NCBI RefSeq assembly: GCF_002849695.1
Contig: NZ_CP018937.1
Span: 2,294,001-2,358,000 of the forward strand
Length of the DNA stretch: 64,000 nucleotides
Direction of reading: 5' to 3'
Source of the DNA: Bacteroides fragilis
GTDB lineage: Bacteria; Bacteroidota; Bacteroidia; Bacteroidales; Bacteroidaceae
Below are positions 24,707 through 34,149 of the stretch, in pieces. Below the pieces are notes generated by a model. That model had not been told where the DNA came from. It saw only the letters and a program-made list of their open reading frames with translations, and searched no databases. The translations under genes were made by a program, and so were the position numbers. Position 1 is the first letter of the stretch. The number at the start of each line of letters is the position of its first letter.

Positions 24707-27127
24707 TTAATGTTCGTTTATATATTCTTCGATGGCCTCCTGCATGGACTTTCCGCTGCCGGTTTTGTCCTCGAGGTCCGACCAGATCTCGCCTTCCGTC
24801 TGGAAAGCGAGGAACTTCTCCCTGGAGAACTCCAGGCGGGTAACCGTCGCGTAATTCTCACCCATGCGCATGAAGCATTCCGAGTAGGGACGGGAACAGG
24901 AGAAGTTGTTCCGCATGGATTTCATCAGGGCTATCTGCCCGGCCTGCGTCAGCTTGAATTTGTCAATGATGCTCCGGTAGATGACCTCCTTGGTAGGCAA
25001 TACGAACAGCATGTCCGTGTTGCCGATGATGTTTTTCGTGTTCTCGTCATCGGGCAGCTGGTCAGGGGTCTGTACAATGGTATATACGGCCCCGTTCTCC
25101 TTGCGGATCTTCTGGTAGCAGAAGGCCACGGAGCTGTGTATGCCGCTGCCTGTGGCCGTATCCACCATCTGCGCGGTTTCGGCATACTCGTCGAAAATCA
25201 GTATGCCGCGCTTTCTCCTGTCACTGAGCAGCTTTTTCTGGATGACGGTGAATATCATGCTCATGACCAGGTTTGAAAGGAACCTGTCCTGCTTGATCCG
25301 CGTAAGCTCGAACACGATGAACCTCTTTCCGGAGAAATCGATCTTCATATCCTTGCAGACATTCTCATACCGCTGCCCGGGCATGAATTCCCCGCAGTTC
25401 AGTTTGAAAGACTCAATGGTGAAATACGTACCGGGGATATGTTTTCTCTCGAGGATCTCATTGTAATTGTCTATGACGTAATTATAGAAACTCTCAAAGT
25501 TATGCCCTTGCCGGACATGTTCGTAATAGTCCTGGATAAACCGTGTCAGGGCGACTTCCTTCTCCGACTCGTCCTTGGTGAACATGTGCTTCCAGTATCG
25601 CTGTACGATGCCGGAGAGCGTTTCCAGGTCATTATTGTCCGGTTCCCCTCCCTGCAGGTCAAACGGGTTGATCCCCAGGGGAGTCTTGCCGTCATAGTCC
25701 ACATGCAGGGAGATATCCGGATAGAGCTTGCACAGCTGGCTGAATGAGTTTCCGAACTCCACGACGATGGTCGTATAGTCCTGCTCGATCAGCTGCTGCG
25801 TAAAATTCAGGGTGAAGGCTGATTTTCCCCCGCCCGTGCCGGCAATGACCATCCCGTTTCGGGCATTCACCCTTTTTTTCGCCGCGTCCCAGATATCCTT
25901 TCGCAGGGGCACCTGGTACATCCTGTCATGCACGTAGATCCCTTCGGCGTCATTGCTGAACTTGCTGCACTGGAGAAAGAAACAGAGCGCTATGGGCAGG
26001 GTGGTGAGGAAAAGATATTCCACCGGCATCAGGCTGATCTGTCCGGGGACACAGGCGAAGTGCATCCTTGCCAGGTTCCCGTAGCCCGGTATGTAATATT
26101 TGAACCGGTTCAGGTTCAATATTTCCCTGATCCTTTTGTCAGCCTTCTCCAGTTCGGTATCCGACCCGTCGAAGACACAGACCGAAAAGAAGGAGCGCAC
26201 CAGCATCTGGTTCTCCTCGAGGATCTCTGTCTGGAGCTTGTCCAGCTCTTTAAATTCCCTTTCGATGCCCTTGTTCATGGAAGAATTGCTCCCGTAAATG
26301 TCTATGTTGCGTGCGATCCGGGAGCGCAGCCTCTCGTTTCCCTCGAAATAGATGACCTGGTTGACGATGTGGTTGTAGGGAAGGTACATGCCTAACTGTT
26401 CCATCAGGGGATGGTACAGTTGTGAAGCGGCCGGTGGCAGCGACTCGTCCCTGACATAGGACTCGATGTTTCCTTCCGGAAGGAAGGTCTCGTCGCACAC
26501 CGCATAGCAGCGCGCATGGTTCTTTCCCACATGCAGGCTCCCGTCGACGTGTATATCCACCACGGCGTCCGTATCACCGAACAGGCCGGAGTATGCGCGG
26601 GTGAATCCGGATATCCCTTCACAGGACATGGGCAGCACCGAGTTCCCGCGCATGTTCTGCAGGATGCTCACCGCATTGTCCACCCCTTCGAGAAAGGCTT
26701 CCAGCTTTCTGTAGTCTTCCCTGTGCAGATGTTCCTTATAGGCCAGGGGTGAGGATACATACGCCTTTTCCAGGCTTTTCAGCCCTGCAAGTACAAAGTG
26801 CAGGATACAGGTGTGGTCGATGTACAGGCGTCCTTCAAAGTGGCGCGCGTCGGCACGGTCCAGGAAAGAGCCGGTGCCTTTGCCCGGGTGGTACTCTTTT
26901 TTAAGGAACACGTCCTGTTTGTGTACGTAGGTACCGTCGGGCATGTGCCTGAAGGCTTCCCGGTACATCCCGTCCCTTTCGTCGATCTCTTCCGGGGAAA
27001 GGGAATAGCACTCCGGCTGCCGGAGCTCGAACGGGATACATATGCTGCCGCTCCGGGTCAGGATCACGCTTTGTCCATCGGACTCGCTGATAATGTCAAG
27101 TATGCTGTATGCCTCTTCCTCTTTCAT
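24707..27127 (-). CDS. traG: TraG, VirB4-type conjugation ATPase
   Basis: The product is 806 aa. Walker A is IAGTGGGKSAF near residues 430-438. Walker B is in GILIFDEYAETAQM; the downstream RKENGAVYTIVQTPDQLPDD matches the family's motif near the arginine finger. The N-terminal half has the VirB4/TraG pattern (FLDRADARHFEGRLYIDHT). It powers assembly and transport of the mating channel at the inner membrane. Its start overlaps the end of traF by 32 bases. No VirD4 coupling ATPase is present in the window. Confidence 0.95.
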   Translation of the reverse strand: MKEEEAYSILDIISESDGQSVILTRSGSICIPFELRQPECYSLSPEEIDERDGMYREAFRHMPDGTYVHKQDVFLKKEYHPGKGTGSFLDRADARHFEGRLYIDHTCILHFVLAGLKSLEKAYVSSPLAYKEHLHREDYRKLEAFLEGVDNAVSILQNMRGNSVLPMSCEGISGFTRAYSGLFGDTDAVVDIHVDGSLHVGKNHARCYAVCDETFLPEGNIESYVRDESLPPAASQLYHPLMEQLGMYLPYNHIVNQVIYFEGNERLRSRIARNIDIYGSNSSMNKGIEREFKELDKLQTEILEENQMLVRSFFSVCVFDGSDTELEKADKRIREILNLNRFKYYIPGYGNLARMHFACVPGQISLMPVEYLFLTTLPIALCFFLQCSKFSNDAEGIYVHDRMYQVPLRKDIWDAAKKRVNARNGMVIAGTGGGKSAFTLNFTQQLIEQDYTTIVVEFGNSFSQLCKLYPDISLHVDYDGKTPLGINPFDLQGGEPDNNDLETLSGIVQRYWKHMFTKDESEKEVALTRFIQDYYEHVRQGHNFESFYNYVIDNYNEILERKHIPGTYFTIESFKLNCGEFMPGQRYENVCKDMKIDFSGKRFIVFELTRIKQDRFLSNLVMSMIFTVIQKKLLSDRRKRGILIFDEYAETAQMVDTATGSGIHSSVAFCYQKIRKENGAVYTIVQTPDQLPDDENTKNIIGNTDMLFVLPTKEVIYRSIIDKFKLTQAGQIALMKSMRNNFSCSRPYSECFMRMGENYATVTRLEFSREKFLAFQTEGEIWSDLEDKTGSGKSMQEAIEEYINEH

Positions 27128-27437
27128 CTTGTTTCTTCTTCAGAAGTTGTCTGTTTATGGTTAAGTTACTCACGGTCATGCCGTACTTCGATTCCCTGAA
27201 TTTCGTTGGCCGTGCCTTTTTCCTGAGTTTGTGCCCCAGTACCGGCAGCAGCGGCAGCGAGACCGAAAGGACCAGTAACGTCAGGGTCCAGTCACCGGTC
27301 ATGATGCCTGTACGGACACTCAGGAAAAGCAGGACAAGCGCGGCGGCACAGCATCCCACAAAAATCCAGTAGTCCGATGAAAGGAAGCCCCGTATCATGC
27401 AGGGGCTTTCCAGTCCTTTCCTGACAGTGTACCTCAT
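27096..27437 (-). CDS. traF: conjugative transposon protein TraF (DUF4133, VirB3-like)
   Basis: The product is 113 aa with two transmembrane helices (about 23-43 and 48-68) and a basic tail. The first residues (YTVRKGLESPCMIRGF) match TraF of CTnDOT-type systems, where it sits between TraE and the ATPase. It overlaps traE by four bases and traG by 32. Confidence 0.9.
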   Translation of the reverse strand: MRYTVRKGLESPCMIRGFLSSDYWIFVGCCAAALVLLFLSVRTGIMTGDWTLTLLVLSVSLPLLPVLGHKLRKKARPTKFRESKYGMTVSNLTINRQLLKKKQDERGRGIQHT

Positions 27438-27742
27438 ATGGTCAGTTTAATGCCGGATATCGCGGCTTTGGCCGCTGTTATCACGACTCCCGCAAGCAGG
27501 GAGAAACCCACATACCAGCCCAGGGCAAACAGGCCGTCCCTGCGTGTTCCCCGGTTCTCCTTGTCGATGATGTTATCCAACTGCTGGACCACCCCTAAGG
27601 CAAGCCCCACAAGCATACAGGCCAAAAAAATCGGCAGGGTGTAACCGTCCAGGATCTGGTTCATCGCGCCGCGGGCATCCTGTGCATATCCGCGCAGGGT
27701 GGACGCAAATAAAAAAGCGGACAGTAGAAATTTTCTTTTCAT
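27434..27742 (-). CDS. traE: conjugative transposon protein TraE (DUF4134, VirB2-like)
   Basis: The product is 102 aa with a signal segment (about 1-20) and two helices (about 35-55 and 75-97) joined by DNIIDKENRGTRRDGLFALG. This is the usual pilin-like or channel protein opening the tra gene order E-F-G. Here its gene starts 15 bases after a fimbrillin gene, so the two systems probably share a transcript. Confidence 0.9.
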   Translation of the reverse strand: MKRKFLLSAFLFASTLRGYAQDARGAMNQILDGYTLPIFLACMLVGLALGVVQQLDNIIDKENRGTRRDGLFALGWYVGFSLLAGVVITAAKAAISGIKLTI

Positions 27743-27756
27743 GATGGTTGCTTATT

Positions 27757-28554
27757 TTAGGGTTGTATGGTTCCGGTATAGTCTCCTCCCGTTTCCCAGG
27801 GACGGGCACTCACACCGGAGAGCATGAGTACCCCTTCTTTGCTCAGGGTCAACGCGTAATCGTATCTTTTACCGGCTTCAAAGGTGTTTGCCGGAAGATA
27901 CCAGTCATAGGTCCGGTCCAGGTAGCGGATCTGCGCTTTCCTCTCTTCAAGCCTGCCTGGCAGGAGCAGCAGGATGTTCTCCTTGGAAGAAACGGTGCCG
28001 CTTCCCTCGTTTACGGACAATGTACCGCCTGTAAGGTCGTATGTGGCCTCTGTCGGTACGGCTTCCACATTCAGGCTGTACGCCCGGCTCCCGTCCACGG
28101 TAAAGGCCAGCAGGGAGAGCAGGTGCTTCATTTCGATACTCGCCCGGCGGTTCTGCCAGTCCAGACGCACTTCATCCGATGCCAGGTAATCCGTCTGGGG
28201 ACTCAGGCTGACAGCCACTTCCTTTCCCGGGATACTCCGGAACGGGGAGAAAGCGAACAGCCGGCAGGTTTGCTGGGTAAGCGTCACCTGCGGAAAATTC
28301 CAGCTCTCCCCATAGGTCACATGCAACGGATTGCTGACACCGGTATATGAGCCTCCCGTTTCATCGAGCAGCACCATGCCGAAATCTTGTACCGGAACAT
28401 GCCCCGTATCCGTACCGGCACTGCGGCTGAAACAGTTTTCTATCTCAAGTCCCGCCTCTCCTGTCCCGGGGAGGGAGTCTTCCTTGCCGGAACAGCCCGT
28501 AAGGGCCGCCGGCAAAAGAAACATGACTATGTGTTTATACACTTTTATTTTCAT
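27757..28554 (-). CDS. fimbrillin-like lipoprotein
   Basis: The product is 265 aa with lipobox LTGC (Cys21). The beta-rich body carries fimbrillin marks: VTLTQQTCRLFAFSPF, IEMKHLLSLLAFTV and ANTFEAGKRYDYALTL. It is shorter than its two upstream relatives and likely a minor (base or tip) subunit of a type V-like pilus. It is the last fimbrial gene before traE. Confidence 0.82.
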   Translation of the reverse strand: MKIKVYKHIVMFLLPAALTGCSGKEDSLPGTGEAGLEIENCFSRSAGTDTGHVPVQDFGMVLLDETGGSYTGVSNPLHVTYGESWNFPQVTLTQQTCRLFAFSPFRSIPGKEVAVSLSPQTDYLASDEVRLDWQNRRASIEMKHLLSLLAFTVDGSRAYSLNVEAVPTEATYDLTGGTLSVNEGSGTVSSKENILLLLPGRLEERKAQIRYLDRTYDWYLPANTFEAGKRYDYALTLSKEGVLMLSGVSARPWETGGDYTGTIQP

Positions 28555-28572
28555 TTTTTGCTATTCGTTTAA

Positions 28573-30177
28573 TTAAGGATTGATATCAATTGAAGTTTTA
28601 CCCTTCTGTCTGACGGTCAGTGTCAGTGTCTTTCCGCTTTCCGCCTGTGTAAGGGTCACGCTTCCGCTGCGGATCTCCTTGGTCGGATTCTCGTCATAGC
28701 TGACCGAGCTTCCCGATACGTGAATCCAGCTGTCACCCGATGCGCTCCAGGAAAGGTCCTTCCGGCTGTTACCCGCTATCTTATAGCTTGTAATGCTCAA
28801 TGTAAATGAGCCTGAGCCTGCTTCCACGCGTTCACTGTGGGTCGTGCTTCCGTCCCCATAGCTGAAATAGTAGCTGACCGGAGCTGCTTCCTGACTGATG
28901 GTGACCGTTGCGGAACTACCGCCATGACTTGCCGTAAATACGCAGCTGCGCGTGGATGCCGTATTGTTCTCCGATACGCTCACCGTATTACCTGAAAGGA
29001 AAAATCCCTCCGTACCTCCGCTGATAGAGGGTGAGCCTCCCTGGAGAGTCTCTTTAACCCCATTGACGAATACGTCCCGTGAGGCGCCCGCACTGAGCGT
29101 CGAAGTCCCCCCTTTCCAAGAAATGGCGGAAGGATTGGCCGTCAGGGTAACTCTCCAGGATCCGTAATTCCGGTATTTGGGCTCGAGGGTACGGTCCGCA
29201 AGCACCTCAAAGCTGTATTGTGCGGTACCGGATACAATCCTTCCCCCTTCATACCAGCCGGCAAACTCATAGCCCGGCTTCACGCTCGCCGACACCGTAC
29301 AGTTACTTCCCGTATTGTACAGTCCCGCACCTGTGGTGGTTCCTCCGGGTGCATAATCCAGGATGGTGACCTGTTTTTTGTAGTCCATCCGGTAATTATG
29401 TATTTTCCCCTCTTCGGTAACCATGTCGGAGGTTCCGCGTAGCTTTATGGGAGTGGTTCCCGTAAGGGACACATAGTTGGAGGAGGTCGTAAGCCTTTGT
29501 GCGGGGATGGTTACCCGAAACACTGTGGTTCCTCCCGCCTCCGAGTACTTGTACATCGTACAGTTTCCCTTGCTTTCATCCGTGCTGATTCCCCCGGTAA
29601 GAAGATTGAAACGGCTTGTACGTTTCACATTCTCCATCGTGGCTTCCCTCACACCGTCATTTCTATCGATCCTGACCTCTACGGTCGACATCCTGTGTTT
29701 GAAATTCAGTGGGACCGTGTAGTCCCGGATAGGATCGGTATAGGTCGCTGTCATGAAGTCCGCGGAAATCCAGCCCGCCTTTTCGTTCTGGTTGCCGGCG
29801 GTATGGGAGATCCCGGTTATATCGGTCTGCCCTGTCTTGAAAGGGTAATACACATAAAAATCAAAGTCGGTTCCTACCGTTACTATGATATTGTCCGCTT
29901 CCGCCTCCGGCTTGAATTTCTGTCCGTCATACGTATACTTGTTGTTCACCGCCCAGTACACGCCGGTCTTCGGTTCGATGGCGAATACGCCTATGGCATC
30001 GCCTGTCTCGAAACTGCCTTCCTGGCTGCTCCGCGTTTCCCCTTGCCCGGTCATGGCGGTAAATGTCACGATCCCGCTGCCCGGAATGGTTTCCTGCGGC
30101 CCGGTATCTTCCCGGCTGCAGGAAAAGGACAACAGCAGAAGGAGACTGCAGACAATCGTTGTTATTGCTCTTACCAT
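28573..30177 (-). CDS. fimbrillin-like lipoprotein with InlB-type and BACON-like domains
   Basis: The product is 534 aa with lipobox LSFSCS. Residues about 30-270 are fimbrillin-like (VYYPFKTGQ, LNFKHRMSTVEVRI). Then follow an InlB-repeat-like unit (TGAGLYNTGSNCTVSASVKP, GYEFAGWYEG) and two Ig-like units of BACON type (the second near DLSWSASGDSWIHVSG to TLTVRQKGK). The fused binding modules suggest an adhesive minor pilin. The InlB-like unit resembles one in the BspA-like protein at 15312-16895, so the two surface proteins may share ligands or ancestry. Confidence 0.82.
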   Translation of the reverse strand: MVRAITTIVCSLLLLLSFSCSREDTGPQETIPGSGIVTFTAMTGQGETRSSQEGSFETGDAIGVFAIEPKTGVYWAVNNKYTYDGQKFKPEAEADNIIVTVGTDFDFYVYYPFKTGQTDITGISHTAGNQNEKAGWISADFMTATYTDPIRDYTVPLNFKHRMSTVEVRIDRNDGVREATMENVKRTSRFNLLTGGISTDESKGNCTMYKYSEAGGTTVFRVTIPAQRLTTSSNYVSLTGTTPIKLRGTSDMVTEEGKIHNYRMDYKKQVTILDYAPGGTTTGAGLYNTGSNCTVSASVKPGYEFAGWYEGGRIVSGTAQYSFEVLADRTLEPKYRNYGSWRVTLTANPSAISWKGGTSTLSAGASRDVFVNGVKETLQGGSPSISGGTEGFFLSGNTVSVSENNTASTRSCVFTASHGGSSATVTISQEAAPVSYYFSYGDGSTTHSERVEAGSGSFTLSITSYKIAGNSRKDLSWSASGDSWIHVSGSSVSYDENPTKEIRSGSVTLTQAESGKTLTLTVRQKGKTSIDINP

Positions 30178-30227
30178 TATTCTCTTTTTTATGGGGGAAC
30201 CGGAAGGCTCCCCCGCGGGTTAGTAAT

Positions 30228-31190
30228 CTATTTGACCGGAACAAGGGTGATGTCTTCTTCAGTGGAAGTCCAGCCTTCTATGGTTACCGACTGTCCGTTC
30301 TCTCCTCCGATCTCCGCATCGTTGGAACGCATGGTGATCGAGTAGATGTATCTCTTTCCCGCCTCCCAGGTGATTTGCGGGATGGCATAGGTATAGGTTG
30401 CACCGTCGATCACCACTTCAAGCGACACCTCGCCCGCGGCCAGCGTCATCGGATAAATGGCTGCGGCATAATCCACCGCCTGCTGTCCCTGTGCCGGAAC
30501 GGTCGTGTTCGGGCTCCAGGTCAGCTCCGTGCTGGTAGGTTGGAACGTAATTTTTCCCCCGTCGTTCAGGTTCATGGTTCCGGTAGTGGCGAACTTGGCA
30601 CCTGTCGCCTTGAGTTTGGCCGAGGTCAGGTTTCCGTCGTTATGGTACTCGGGTGAAACTTTCAGCCGCACGACAAACTGTGAAAGCGCATGCTTCATCG
30701 GAATCCTGGCATCGGTCTCGATTACGGATACCTGGTTAGTGCTTTTGCCCCACATGTAATCAACGGAGGTACCAACATTGATAGGAACCGGTATTTTGGT
30801 ACCGTCCGTCACGGCCTGGTTATACGGATAATAGGCCCATATGGTGGCCTTGTCTACCAGCAGGTACACCGGGCTGGCCTGTGACCAGCCGTTCGCCTGC
30901 CTGGTCGACTTGTTGTTCTGGGCATCATAACGCGGGTAGGCGTCTCCCCAGCCGCTGGACTTGTACATGAACAGGCCCAGCGCGTCGCCTGCCGCCCAAT
31001 CTGTCTTGGGATCGAAACCGGCCCTTGTTTCGGTGCTTTCGGAACTTACGGTAGGTACGATATTCAGCTGTGCCCCCGAATGCTCGCCGTCCGTCACTTG
31101 CCCATTAAAAATTTCTTCACTGTTGCTGCATGAAGCCAGCAGGCCTGCGGCCATTACCGCTGAAAGAAAAAAACTTGTTTTCATTTTCAT
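30228..31190 (-). CDS. fimbrillin-family lipoprotein, likely major pilin
   Basis: The product is 320 aa with lipobox LASCS. The classical fimbrillin order is visible: TRAGFDPKTDWAAGDALGLF, TIWAYYPYNQAV, IPMKHALSQFVVRLKV and ITWEAGKRYIYSITM. It ends in a strand-like TEEDITLVPVK. Of the three fimbrillins it has the simplest architecture and lies first, so it is the best candidate for the shaft subunit. In type V pili such lipoproteins are matured by a gingipain-like protease; TRAG near residue 55 is where such a cut could lie. Confidence 0.85.
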   Translation of the reverse strand: MKMKTSFFLSAVMAAGLLASCSNSEEIFNGQVTDGEHSGAQLNIVPTVSSESTETRAGFDPKTDWAAGDALGLFMYKSSGWGDAYPRYDAQNNKSTRQANGWSQASPVYLLVDKATIWAYYPYNQAVTDGTKIPVPINVGTSVDYMWGKSTNQVSVIETDARIPMKHALSQFVVRLKVSPEYHNDGNLTSAKLKATGAKFATTGTMNLNDGGKITFQPTSTELTWSPNTTVPAQGQQAVDYAAAIYPMTLAAGEVSLEVVIDGATYTYAIPQITWEAGKRYIYSITMRSNDAEIGGENGQSVTIEGWTSTEEDITLVPVK

Positions 31191-31207
31191 CTGAAAAAAA
31201 TAAATAA

Positions 31208-32089
31208 TTAATTATAGTTTGGTAATTCTGTTTCCGGGATATCCTCCCAATCCGGAATGACAACCGGTTCTCCTATGGTCAGTTCCTTGCCGATGTGCAG
31301 GTCCAGTTCCAGAGAAAGTTCATCGCTGTCAAATCCCCGGAGATACGGGGTCAGGTCCACCTTCTGCTCTTCGTTGAATACCGAATCCTTCCCGTCCATT
31401 TCAATCTTTACCGAAAGGATATTCTCCGCTGCGGGGTTGAACCCGAAAGCGTACAGGCTTGTCTTCCACCGGTCGGTTTCCGGTTTACGCGAGAACAGGC
31501 TTGTGACACTTGCGTTTCCTGTCCTTTCCCGGGAGACAAGGTACCGGCCGGTGGAAATACCGGTGAGGGTACCTTGCAGGCCGGCCAGGGGAGTGATATT
31601 ACCCGAGACGTTGATCTGGATATTCAGCCGTTGGACGAATGCGGACGGTGTTATGGGAACGCGCTTGGGCCTCTGGTACTCCAGGCGCTGGCTGAAACCG
31701 GCCGAACAGCAGAACTTCTGCACGCCGGAAATGTATACCTCGCCCTCCAGAGTATCTGTCCGTGCCATAAGGCGGGCCTCGTGATAATCCCGGATGTCGC
31801 TCACTTCATAATTCCCGGTATAAAATAGGAATTGGTATTCACCCTGTGGAATGCTTTGGCGCAGGGTATCCTGCGTAAATGTCATCTGTTCCCCGGAAGG
31901 AATATCCATACCGGAAGGGAATGCTATGATGTGCCTTTCCTCCGGTACGGGAGGTGTTTCCCGGATCCCGCTGAAATCACACCAGGCGACCAGCTCCCCG
32001 TTCCTGATACAGAAATCCTCGTTGAACTCGCAGCCGCTGAGAACGGCCGCAAGGACTGTAAAAGATATGAATCTGTTAGTATAGTTCAT
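31208..32089 (-). CDS. DUF5119-type fimbrial-locus lipoprotein
   Basis: The product is 293 aa with lipobox LSGCEF. WCDFSGIRETPPVPEE near the N-terminus and TPSAFVQRLNIQINVSGNI followed by LTGISTGRYL in the middle match the lipoproteins that accompany fimbrillin genes in Bacteroides (DUF5119). It is probably an anchor or assembly subunit of the pilus. Its start overlaps the end of the OmpA-like gene by 14 bases. Confidence 0.78.
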   Translation of the reverse strand: MNYTNRFISFTVLAAVLSGCEFNEDFCIRNGELVAWCDFSGIRETPPVPEERHIIAFPSGMDIPSGEQMTFTQDTLRQSIPQGEYQFLFYTGNYEVSDIRDYHEARLMARTDTLEGEVYISGVQKFCCSAGFSQRLEYQRPKRVPITPSAFVQRLNIQINVSGNITPLAGLQGTLTGISTGRYLVSRERTGNASVTSLFSRKPETDRWKTSLYAFGFNPAAENILSVKIEMDGKDSVFNEEQKVDLTPYLRGFDSDELSLELDLHIGKELTIGEPVVIPDWEDIPETELPNYN

Positions 32090-34138
32090 CTTTATATAAA
32101 TTATAAGTTACTATCAGTTTGTTGATCTCCGGATCGAGCTTGCCCCTCCAGATCTTGGAGTCATCCTGGTCACAGGACCTGACATACATCTTCAGGGCTT
32201 CTTTCTCCCGTCCCAGACGGCTGTAGAGGATAGAGAGCAGGTAGTTCCTGTCAGAGGTATCCGGCTGTTTGAGCATGACATCCAGGGCACGGCTGTCATA
32301 GCCTAAGGACATCAGGCAGACCGCCGTATTGTAGTCCTCCCCGTAGGACTCTTCCAGCATGGACAGCGCCTGCTTGTATTGCCTGTTCTCGATCAGGCTG
32401 ACCGCGTGCATGTAGGTACTGTCGATGACCGGCATCACAATCGTATCCTGGATCATATCCCGGCGGTGGAGGTGGAAATTGAATTCCACACAGCGCAGCA
32501 GCGGATAATACCTTTCCCGGATGCGTTTGTAGTCGGAAGCATATTCGCGCAGGGCATGTTCCCGGCTGTCGGGATTCTTCGTCTCTTTCAGGATACGTAA
32601 AATGCCGGCCTTGTTTGCCAGACTGTCATCTGAAAGGACCAGTTCGTGCAGCCTGCTCCAATCCTCACCGGTCCAGCGCGGGCGGAAAAGCGTATCGACC
32701 CCTTCCCGGTCTTCCGTGCGTGCAGCAAGGTATTTCTTCAGTGCCAGCGCACGTTCCCTGGAAAGGAAAAGGTTCATTTCGGAACTGCCCTCGGGGATGA
32801 AGTGGCCGTCATGCGGATGCTGTCTATGAGGAACTCTCCCGTATAATTGATTCCACGGATGGTCTCGAACACCTTGTCGATCTCAGCCTTGTTGTTCCCG
32901 GTCTTTTCATCGAACCCGGTACTTCCGCTCTTATAGGTCACATAGGCCCGCAGGCTGACTTCATCCTTGCGGGTGATGATCTTCTTCCTGTAACGCGGCG
33001 TGCGGTCGAGGAACTGCACCATGCTGGAGATATAATAGGTGATCGTGTCCGATGGCGGAAGCTGGGTCCGTACCTCGTCCCTGGAGAGGATCTGTCCGTC
33101 AAGCGTCAGCTCTATCTTCTTCGTGTTTTCGGTGGCGGGAAGTTCCTGCTTGTAATAATACACGAAGTTGCTGCCTTGCCTGATGACCGTATCCAGGCGT
33201 GCGGGTTCATAAGGAAACCGCACATACTTTTCATAGACCTCACTGGCTTGCTCCTTTCTTTTCTGGTTCTCGGCTATCTTCTTGTAATCGGTAAAGCGTT
33301 CCGTTATGGCCGCCGAATCTTCCGGGGTGATGCTTCTCGTGCGGATTTTATAATTACCTTCGGCAAACATCTTCCATTTGGAAGGAATGTATTTGCCGTC
33401 TATTTCCCGGCGCATCCAATAGGCGGGAAGGTACTCCAGGATGGAATTGTATCCGGCAATGGCCTGCCGGTTACGTTCCATCTTGTAGTTGAACAGTGCG
33501 AACCGGGCATTGGTCTTGTCTGACCAGTCGACCCAGCGCTCCTTGGCGATGACCTCGTGCTTCCAGGCCTGGAAGTATTCCTCCTCCAGCTCGGCCAGTG
33601 CCTTCTTGTAGCCTTTGCTGTCGAGCAGCCGCTGCATATACAGGCTGTCCGGGATGATGGAGTTCATGAACGCCCGGTAGCGCATGTACCCTTTCTCCTG
33701 CATTTTGGCAAAGTCGGCCCCTGAAAGGAAGATCTTGTCCAGGTACAGGGTGTCGGACGGTTTATAGGCTACCGGAGTGAGCTGGACCTGCCACTTGTTG
33801 TTGATCAGCTCACCGGGGACCGTTACGAGAAAGTCCAGGTTGATCTTTCCGTTTCTCTCGGCTACCTGTTTGCTTTTTGCCATGACAGTAACTTCCGAGA
33901 GTTCGATAAGGGTCATATTTTCGCCTGTGACACTGTCATGGGATACCTGTTTGACCAGGTGTTCTTCACCTTTGTCATCCGTCCAGGCAATTTGACCGGG
34001 CAGCTGTTTGCCGGTATCCGCAACCGTCTCCTTCATCTGCGGCTGAGAGATACGTACGCGTGCCAGACGGCGCTCTGTGGTGCATGAAATCAGTAATCCG
34101 CAGAAAACAAAAGGTATGATACGTCTCGTCTTTCTCAT
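32076..34138 (-). pseudogene. DUF3868/OmpA-like fimbrial-assembly lipoprotein, split by a frameshift
   Basis: The first frame (34138-32774, 454 aa) has lipobox LISC and the outer-membrane region with TVPGELINNKWQVQLTP. It ends MTATSSPRAVPK. The second frame (32777-32076) starts MNLFLSRERALALKKYLAA. With one extra C in the coding-strand run CCCC (GGGG at 32793-32796) the join reads TATSSPEGSSEMNLFLSRER, the standard OmpA-like motif. The intact product would be about 690 aa, usual for these DUF3868 proteins next to fimbrillin genes. It is therefore a broken gene, a sequence error, or a coupled two-gene form. Confidence 0.8.
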
Positions 34139-34149
34139 TTTCTTAAAAG

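Noticed and set aside
24707..27127. TraG considered as a VirD4 coupling protein because of the name used in other systems
   Set aside because: The N-terminal pattern, length and position after TraE-F match the VirB4-type TraG of Bacteroides elements.
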